Below are positions 32,208 to 36,937 of a stretch of 36,937 nt of DNA, piece after piece. The position numbers and the translations under genes are program-made. Positions within the stretch are counted from its first letter, which is position 1, and each line of letters opens with the position of its first letter. The DNA is taken from the NCBI GenBank assembly GCA_023421115.1, contig JAEZUI010000040.1, positions 1 to 36,937 of the forward strand. Direction: 5' to 3'. This DNA is from Bacillota bacterium (GTDB lineage: Bacteria; Bacillota; Clostridia; Acetivibrionales; Acetivibrionaceae). The notes beneath the pieces were generated by a model. The model was not told the DNA's origin, did not search any database, and saw nothing but the letters and a program-made list of their open reading frames with translations.

Positions 32208-32765
32208 TTAAACCTCAAGAATCTCAGCATCTTTTTGCTCAACAATTTTATCAATTTCTGCAATATATTTGTCGGTCATATTTTGAATATCTTTCTCCGC
32301 TGTTTTAAGATCATCTTCTGTCAATTCTCCATCCTTTTTAAGAGCCTTCATTTGCTCAATTCCGTCTCTTCTTATTGATCTTATTGCCACCTTTGCATCT
32401 TCACCGTATTTCTTTACAAGCTTTGTAAGCTCTTTTCTTCTTTCTTCAGTCAGCATTGGGAATATTAATCTGATCACTTTTCCATCATTGTTCGGATTTA
32501 TACCTATATCGGACTTTTGTATTTCTTTTTCTACATCCTTAATCATTTTTGCTTCCCATGGCTGTATCATGATTACTCTTGCCTCTGGTACAGATATGCT
32601 TGCGATCTGATTAATGGGTGTAGGCGTACCGTAATAATCAACTGTCAACTTATCCAAAATAGCAGGATTTGCTCTTCCAGCCCTTACGCCGGTCAACTCA
32701 TCCTTCAAAACTTTAATGGTTTTTTTCATTTTGTCTTCAATACTCTTATATTCTTCCCTTGACAT
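32208..32765 (-). CDS. frr: Ribosome recycling factor
   Basis: Splits post-termination ribosomes together with EF-G. The 185-residue length is typical. Signatures include MKKTIKVLKDELTGVRAGRANP, YYGTPTPINQIASI and RVIMIQPWE, and the C-terminal helix carries KDGELTEDDLKTAEKDIQ. GGAGGAGG lies just upstream of the ATG at 32765. It follows pyrH by 89 bases. Confidence 0.97.
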   Translation of the reverse strand: MSREEYKSIEDKMKKTIKVLKDELTGVRAGRANPAILDKLTVDYYGTPTPINQIASISVPEARVIMIQPWEAKMIKDVEKEIQKSDIGINPNNDGKVIRLIFPMLTEERRKELTKLVKKYGEDAKVAIRSIRRDGIEQMKALKKDGELTEDDLKTAEKDIQNMTDKYIAEIDKIVEQKDAEILEV

Positions 32766-32802
32766 AATATTCCTCCTCCATTAATATAATTTATAATAAT
32801 AC

Positions 32803-32828
32803 ATTTAAAAAATAACCTATACAATATT
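32803..32828 (+). repeat. Left-end fragment of the repeat element
   Basis: ATTTAAAAAATAACCTATAC followed by AATATT matches the left arm of subfamily A. It lies in the pyrH-frr gap with no right half. Confidence 0.5.
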
Positions 32829-32854
32829 ACCTAATATACTTTATCTCATTTCCG

Positions 32855-33562
32855 TTACTTAATTGATGTTCCTATATTTTCGCCCTTAACTACCCTTATA
32901 ATATTATCTGGCTTATCTAAACCGAAAACAATAATTGGTATGTTATTATCCTTACAAAGAGAAGCAGCTGTTGAATCCATAACACCAAGTTCTTTATTTA
33001 GTACATCCAAAAAGGAAAGTTTATCAAATTTAACAGCCTTAGGATTTGTGTTAGGATCACTATCATATACCCCATCAACCTTTTTTGCAAGTAATATTAC
33101 TTCAGCATCTATTTCCGCAGCTCTCAGTGCGGCAGTTGTATCTGTGGAAAAATACGGATTTCCAGTTCCGCACGCAAATATTACAATCCTTCCTTTTTCC
33201 AAGTGTCTTACTGCCTTTCTCCTTATGTAGGGCTCTGCAATTTGTCTCATTTCTATAGCAGTCTGCACCCGTGTAGGAATACCCCTGAATTCTAAAGAAT
33301 CTTGAAGCCCTAAAGCATTTATAACAGTAGCAAGCATGCCCATGTGATCAGCTGTAGTACGATCCATACCTTTACCGCTTCTTCCTCTCCAGAAATTACC
33401 TCCCCCTACGACTATAGCTATCTCAACGCCTAAATCATGAAGTTCCTTTATTTTATCCGATATACTGTTAATGGTTTCGGTATTAAGCCCCTGCTTTTGT
33501 TCTCCCGCAAGCGCCTCTCCGCTTATCTTTAACATAATTCTTTTATACTTTATTTCCGACAT
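32855..33562 (-). CDS. pyrH: UMP kinase
   Basis: Phosphorylates UMP to UDP in pyrimidine synthesis; bacterial forms are hexamers regulated by GTP and UTP. In 235 residues it shows LKISGEALAG, IVVGGGNFWRGR, ADHMGMLAT and TGNPYFSTDTTAALRA. I choose the ATG at 33562 (MSEIKYKR) because AAGGAG lies eight bases upstream; an earlier in-frame codon at 33580 overlaps that site. A terminator stands between it and tsf, so transcription may depend on read-through; I see no clear promoter in the 60-base gap. Confidence 0.96.
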   Translation of the reverse strand: MSEIKYKRIMLKISGEALAGEQKQGLNTETINSISDKIKELHDLGVEIAIVVGGGNFWRGRSGKGMDRTTADHMGMLATVINALGLQDSLEFRGIPTRVQTAIEMRQIAEPYIRRKAVRHLEKGRIVIFACGTGNPYFSTDTTAALRAAEIDAEVILLAKKVDGVYDSDPNTNPKAVKFDKLSFLDVLNKELGVMDSTAASLCKDNNIPIIVFGLDKPDNIIRVVKGENIGTSIK

Positions 33563-33622
33563 TACAACTTCTCCTTTCAATAGGGTGCTTCCAAAAACTG
33601 CATTCTTTTTGCAAATCTCTCA

Positions 33623-33660
33623 AAAAAGGAACATATAATCCAAATTATATGTTCCTTTTT
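33623..33660 (-). terminator. Intrinsic terminator after tsf
   Basis: A perfect 17-base stem (AAAAAGGAACATATAAT / ATTATATGTTCCTTTTT) with a four-base loop. On the minus strand it is followed by TTTTTTGAG. It begins 12 bases past the tsf stop. Confidence 0.9.
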
Positions 33661-33672
33661 ATTTTTTACTAA

Positions 33673-34320
33673 TTACTGTCCGATTTGCTTCATTACCTCA
33701 TCAGCGAAGTTTTCTTCCTTCTTCTCAATACCTTCACCCTTCTCAAATCGAACAAATCTTCTAATACTTATATTTTCACCAATTACTGCAACTTTTTCAG
33801 TCAACAACTGTTGTACTGTTTTATCAGGATCTTTTATAAATGGCTGTTCAAGTAAGCATATTTCTTTATAAAACTTATCAATTCTACCTTCAACCATCTT
33901 TTCAATTATTTTCTCAGGCTTTCCTTCATTTAATGCTTGAGCTTTCAATATTTCTTTTTCCTTTTCAACTATATCCGCTGGTACTTCTTCTCTTCTAACA
34001 TAATCAGGTTTTGTTGCAGCAACCTGCATAGCCACATCTTTAACAAAAGCTTTAAAATCTTCGTTCTTTGCAGCAAAGTCCGTTTCAGTGTTAACTTCTA
34101 TCAAAACTCCTATTCTGCCATCACCATGAATATATGAATCAACAATGCCTTCTGAAGCAATTCTTCCTGCTTTTTTAACGGCCTTTGCAATTCCTTTTTC
34201 TCTTAATATTTCAGCTGCCTTAGTCATATCTCCATTAGCCTCTGTAAGAGCCTTTTTGCAATCCATCATACCAGCCCCTGTGCTATCACGAAGCTCTTTC
34301 ACCATATCCGCTGTAATCAT
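33673..34320 (-). CDS. tsf: Elongation factor Ts, short form
   Basis: Nucleotide exchange factor for EF-Tu. The 215-residue protein has the N-terminal UBA-like motif VKELRDSTGAGMMDCKKAL and the core NTETDFAAKNEDFK. It lacks part of the longer second core subdomain of E. coli-type EF-Ts, as in several clostridial and cyanobacterial forms. GGAGG is seven bases before the ATG at 34320. A repeat element and a decayed copy separate it from rpsB. Confidence 0.97.
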   Translation of the reverse strand: MITADMVKELRDSTGAGMMDCKKALTEANGDMTKAAEILREKGIAKAVKKAGRIASEGIVDSYIHGDGRIGVLIEVNTETDFAAKNEDFKAFVKDVAMQVAATKPDYVRREEVPADIVEKEKEILKAQALNEGKPEKIIEKMVEGRIDKFYKEICLLEQPFIKDPDKTVQQLLTEKVAVIGENISIRRFVRFEKGEGIEKKEENFADEVMKQIGQ

Positions 34321-34373
34321 ATGTATTCCTCCAAACCATATTTATTTTATATTAATATTAGTCTATTTATCCA

Positions 34374-34463
34374 TTTTTATAACAACTTATGCAATAACAA
34401 AGATACAATGCCCCTCAAAATAACAAGACACGTCAATTGTATAGTCTTTTTTAGAAATTACCT
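34374..34463 (+). repeat. Decayed repeat element
   Basis: The right part, TCAATTGTATAGTCTTTTTT then AGAAATTACCT, aligns with the conserved right end, and TATAACAACTTATGCA loosely matches the left arm. The centre is poorly conserved. It lies 36 bases from a better copy, so two insertions or a duplication occurred here. Confidence 0.45.
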
Positions 34464-34499
34464 AAATTAAAAAAATTATTCATCAAATAGTATTAACTT

Positions 34500-34601
34500 A
34501 GGTGTTTCAAAAAAAATTCGTTAGTCAATATTTGTAGAATAAACCCAATAAAATTAAGTTTTTTAAAACGCAAAGTGACCAGTTATTTTTGGGATTCACC
34601 T
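34500..34601 (+). repeat. Intergenic inverted-end element, subfamily B, copy 3
   Basis: A 102-base copy. Left end AGGTGTTTCAAAAAAAATT, shared CGTTAGTCAATAT, right end GACCAGTTATTTTTGGGATT then CACCT. It aligns with 7131-7231 nearly throughout. Confidence 0.9.
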
Positions 34602-34611
34602 TATTAAAAAA

Positions 34612-34644
34612 CCCGCCTCCATCTCTGTCAAGACTGAAGGCAGG
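34612..34644 (-). terminator. Terminator or attenuator after rpsB
   Basis: CCTGCCTTCA pairs with TGGAGGCGGG (two mismatches) around a 13-base loop. On the minus strand it is followed by TTTTTT. It starts 10 bases past the rpsB stop and could set the rpsB to tsf expression ratio. Confidence 0.7.
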
Positions 34645-34653
34645 ATTTTGTAA

Positions 34654-35409
34654 TTACGCCTCTACAGAAACTTCCTCTACCACTTCAACTTCCTGAGCTT
34701 CTGATTCTTGAGAAACAGAAAGTTGTTCTCCCTGTCTTCCTTCTATTATTGCATCGGCAACCTTAGCAGCTATTAATTTAACTGCTCTGATAGCATCATC
34801 ATTACCAGGTATTACATAATCCACTTCATCAGGATCACAGTTGGTATCAACAATAGCTACAACAGGAATACCAAGATTTCTAGCTTCCAATATCGCATTT
34901 CTTTCTTTTCTAGGATCTACAATAAACAATGCTCCCGGAAGACCCTTCATATCTTTTATACCACCAAGGTATTTTTCGAGTTTTTCCATTTCGCCTCTTA
35001 ACTTAATTACTTCCTTCTTAGGTAAAACATCAAATATACCTTCTGTCTCCATTCTCTCTAACTCTTTAAGTCTGTTAATTCTTGTTTTGATGGTTTTGAA
35101 GTTAGTCAACATACCACCTAACCATCTTGCATTTACGAAATACTGATCGCATCTTTCAGCTTCTTCCTTAATTGAATCCTGAGCTTGTTTCTTTGTTCCT
35201 ACAAACAATACTCCCTGACCGTTCATAGCTACTTCTCTAATGAAATAGTAAGCTTCTTCAACCTTTTTCACAGTTTTTTGCAGATCTATTATATAGATAC
35301 CGTTTCTCTCTGTGAAAATGTACTCAGCCATTTTAGGATTCCATCTTCTTGTCTGGTGTCCAAAGTGAACACCTGCTTCTAATAACTGCTTCATTGAAAT
35401 TACTGACAT
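34654..35409 (-). CDS. rpsB: 30S ribosomal protein S2
   Basis: A structural protein of the small subunit. In 251 residues it shows MKQLLEAGVHFGHQTRRWNP, GVLFVGTKKQAQ, ARWLGGMLTN and PGNDDAIRAVKLI. It ends in an acidic tail (EAQEVEVVEEVSVEA) typical of clostridial S2. GGAGG lies ten bases before the ATG at 35409. It has a strong promoter at 35517-35545 and a leader of about 100 bases that may carry the usual S2 autoregulatory structure, though I could not model it. Confidence 0.97.
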   Translation of the reverse strand: MSVISMKQLLEAGVHFGHQTRRWNPKMAEYIFTERNGIYIIDLQKTVKKVEEAYYFIREVAMNGQGVLFVGTKKQAQDSIKEEAERCDQYFVNARWLGGMLTNFKTIKTRINRLKELERMETEGIFDVLPKKEVIKLRGEMEKLEKYLGGIKDMKGLPGALFIVDPRKERNAILEARNLGIPVVAIVDTNCDPDEVDYVIPGNDDAIRAVKLIAAKVADAIIEGRQGEQLSVSQESEAQEVEVVEEVSVEA

Positions 35410-35516
35410 TATTAATACACCTCCGAATGTTTTATACCTCCCCAGTAATCATCTTCATGAAAAACCGTCACCGGCAACCTTTCACAAATTATACTGCGTG
35501 CGTATTTTCGTTAAGT

Positions 35517-35545
35517 AGTATAACACATACTATTACTTTTATCAA
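35517..35545 (-). promoter_or_regulatory. Sigma-A promoter of rpsB
   Basis: On the minus strand, TTGATA (35545-35540) and TATACT (35522-35517) are separated by exactly 17 bases. The predicted start is near 35510, giving a leader of about 100 bases. Confidence 0.75.
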
Positions 35546-35588
35546 TAAGTATTTTTGCAATTGATGAACCTATTGTTTTCAAAAAAAA

Positions 35589-35618
35589 TTGACAATATGT
35601 TAATTGATACTTTAAAAT
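35589..35618 (+). promoter_or_regulatory. Sigma-A promoter of typA
   Basis: A perfect TTGACA (35589-35594) and TAAAAT (35613-35618) with an 18-base spacer. The predicted start is near 35625, about 50 bases before the GTG. It is divergent from the rpsB promoter. Confidence 0.7.
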
Positions 35619-35674
35619 AGTAAGTTAGAATAGTTATGCTTATTCTTAATAATTATGAGATGAAGGAGATTTTT

Positions 35675-36937
35675 GTGAGTAATTCAAGAACGAATATTAG
35701 AAATGTTGCAATTATTGCCCATGTTGACCATGGCAAAACTACCCTTGTGGACGGTTTACTTAGACAAAGCGGTATCTTTAGAGAAAATGAGCAGTTAACT
35801 GAAAGAGTTATGGACTCTAACGACTTAGAAAAAGAAAGAGGAATAACCATCCTTTCCAAAAATACTGCTGTAACTTATAAGGATATAAAGATTAATATTG
35901 TCGATACACCGGGGCATGCAGACTTCGGCGGTGAAGTCGAACGTGTATTGAATATGGTTGATGGAGTTTTACTGCTAGTCGATTCATTTGAAGGCACTAT
36001 GCCCCAAACAAGATTCGTACTAAGAAAAGCCTTGCAGTTAAATTTACAACCTATAGTAGTAATTAACAAAATTGATAGACCTGAAGCAAGACCTAACGAA
36101 GTACTAGATGAGGTATTGGATTTGTTCATCGAACTTGGAGCAGATGACCACCAATTGGAATTCCCTGTTGTGTACGCTTCTTCTAGAGAAGGTTTTGCGG
36201 TCTTAGATCTCAAAGATGAACCTAATAACCTTATCCCACTTTTTGAGACAATAATTGAAAATGTTCCCTCTCCTGTAGGTTCTGCTGATGAGCCTTTGCA
36301 GTTTCTTGTCTCTAGTATCGATTATGATGAATATGTGGGAAGAATTGCAGTAGGAAGAATAGAAAGAGGAATAATTCAAGCTGGACAGCAGGCTGTTCTT
36401 TGTAGAAAAGACGGAAGCCTTCAAAATATAAAAATAAGTAAGCTATACAACTTCAGCGGATTAAAAAGGACTGAAGCTCCCACCTGCTTCGTAGGTGATA
36501 TTATTGCAATAGCAGGTATCAGCAATATAACAATAGGCGAAACTGTATGTGAACCAGGTTCACCCGAACCATTACCTTTTATTGATATTGACGAACCGAC
36601 TCTTTCAATGACCTTCAGTGTAAACAACAGTCCCTTTGCCGGTCGCGAAGGTTCTTATGTTACTTCAAGACACTTAAGGGACAGGCTGTTTAGGGAACTT
36701 GAGACAAATGTAAGTTTAAGAGTAGAAGAAACAGATTCTGCAGATTCCTTAGAGGTATCTGGTAGAGGCGAGCTCCATCTTTCCATACTTATTGAAACGA
36801 TGAGAAGGCAAGGATATGAATTTCAGGTTTCAAAACCCACAGTTATTTATAAGGATGTTGACGGAGAAAGACATGAGCCTATCGAATATCTAATTATAGA
36901 TGTTCCGGAAGATTTTATGGGTGTAGTTATGGAAAAA
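35675..36937 (+). CDS. typA: Ribosome-associated GTPase TypA/BipA (3' end outside window)
   Basis: A translational GTPase of the EF-G/LepA class that assists 50S assembly under stress. 421 codons are visible of the usual 600 or so. The start is GTG at 35675 with AAGGAG six bases upstream. G motifs are AHVDHGKTT (G1, near residue 15), ERGITI (G2), DTPGHADF (G3), NKID (G4) and a short SSREG-type G5. Domain II and the EF-G III-like domain (LSMTFSVNNSPFAGREG, GRGELHLSILIETMRR) follow. The family-specific C-terminal domain is cut by the window end. It is transcribed away from rpsB. Confidence 0.96.
   Translation, partial: MSNSRTNIRNVAIIAHVDHGKTTLVDGLLRQSGIFRENEQLTERVMDSNDLEKERGITILSKNTAVTYKDIKINIVDTPGHADFGGEVERVLNMVDGVLLLVDSFEGTMPQTRFVLRKALQLNLQPIVVINKIDRPEARPNEVLDEVLDLFIELGADDHQLEFPVVYASSREGFAVLDLKDEPNNLIPLFETIIENVPSPVGSADEPLQFLVSSIDYDEYVGRIAVGRIERGIIQAGQQAVLCRKDGSLQNIKISKLYNFSGLKRTEAPTCFVGDIIAIAGISNITIGETVCEPGSPEPLPFIDIDEPTLSMTFSVNNSPFAGREGSYVTSRHLRDRLFRELETNVSLRVEETDSADSLEVSGRGELHLSILIETMRRQGYEFQVSKPTVIYKDVDGERHEPIEYLIIDVPEDFMGVVMEK

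Larger units (their letters stand above)
34321..34653. other. Intergenic region between rpsB and tsf
   Basis: A 333-base gap, unusually long for this pair. It contains the rpsB terminator, a full repeat element (34500-34601) and a decayed one (34374-34463). I see no coding sequence and no convincing tsf promoter. Confidence 0.75.

Noticed and set aside
33583..33600. Possible tiny repeat fragment (AGGGTGCTTCCAAAAACT) upstream of pyrH
   Set aside because: Too short to separate from chance similarity to the element end.

Overview
The window is AT-rich DNA from a plant-fibre-degrading, Gram-positive clostridium. Two things point there: a xylan/arabinan-degrading locus with a secreted GH11-CBM6-GH11 xylanase, and the classic Firmicute translation and isoprenoid gene order (rpsB-tsf-pyrH-frr-uppS-cdsA-dxr-rseP-ispG and rimP-nusA-ylxR-ylxQ-infB-rbfA-nrnA-truB-ribF). 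I would place it among the cellulolytic Clostridia (Ruminiclostridium/Acetivibrio-like), but the species cannot be read from the window. All protein genes are on the minus strand except a 56-residue protein at 12.1 kb and typA at the right edge.

Left region (1-12 kb, accessory). Reading along the minus strand from 11.8 kb leftward: a cytoplasmic serine hydrolase; a chemoreceptor-like protein with a sugar-binding-protein domain fused to its cytoplasmic C terminus; a DUF3237 protein; a GH51 arabinofuranosidase; a small Cys-rich protein; a GH39 beta-xylosidase; a GH43 enzyme; and a secreted xylanase that runs off the window start. GH51, GH39 and GH43 lack signal peptides, so they probably trim xylo- and arabino-oligosaccharides inside the cell after the secreted xylanase cuts xylan outside. 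The fused receptor may report the same sugars from the cytoplasm.

Middle and right (12-37 kb, housekeeping). ribF, truB, nrnA, rbfA, infB, ylxQ, ylxR, nusA and rimP form one long operon. A separate 1416-residue secreted subtilase with its own promoter then sits where many clostridia and bacilli carry polC. Beyond it lie ispG, rseP, dxr, cdsA and uppS (isoprenoid and phospholipid supply plus intramembrane proteolysis). Next come a PASTA-like miniprotein, frr, pyrH, tsf and rpsB, and finally the divergent typA.

The most notable unlabelled structure is a dispersed family of about 100-bp intergenic elements with inverted ends. It has five near-complete copies, a longer variant and several decayed pieces. 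Two sequence subfamilies keep the same internal stem with different bases. Four members lie within 3.2 kb of the hemicellulose locus, separating its genes, and others sit inside the rimP-nusA, dxr-rseP and rpsB-tsf gaps. All sequence comparisons were made by eye; no database was searched.
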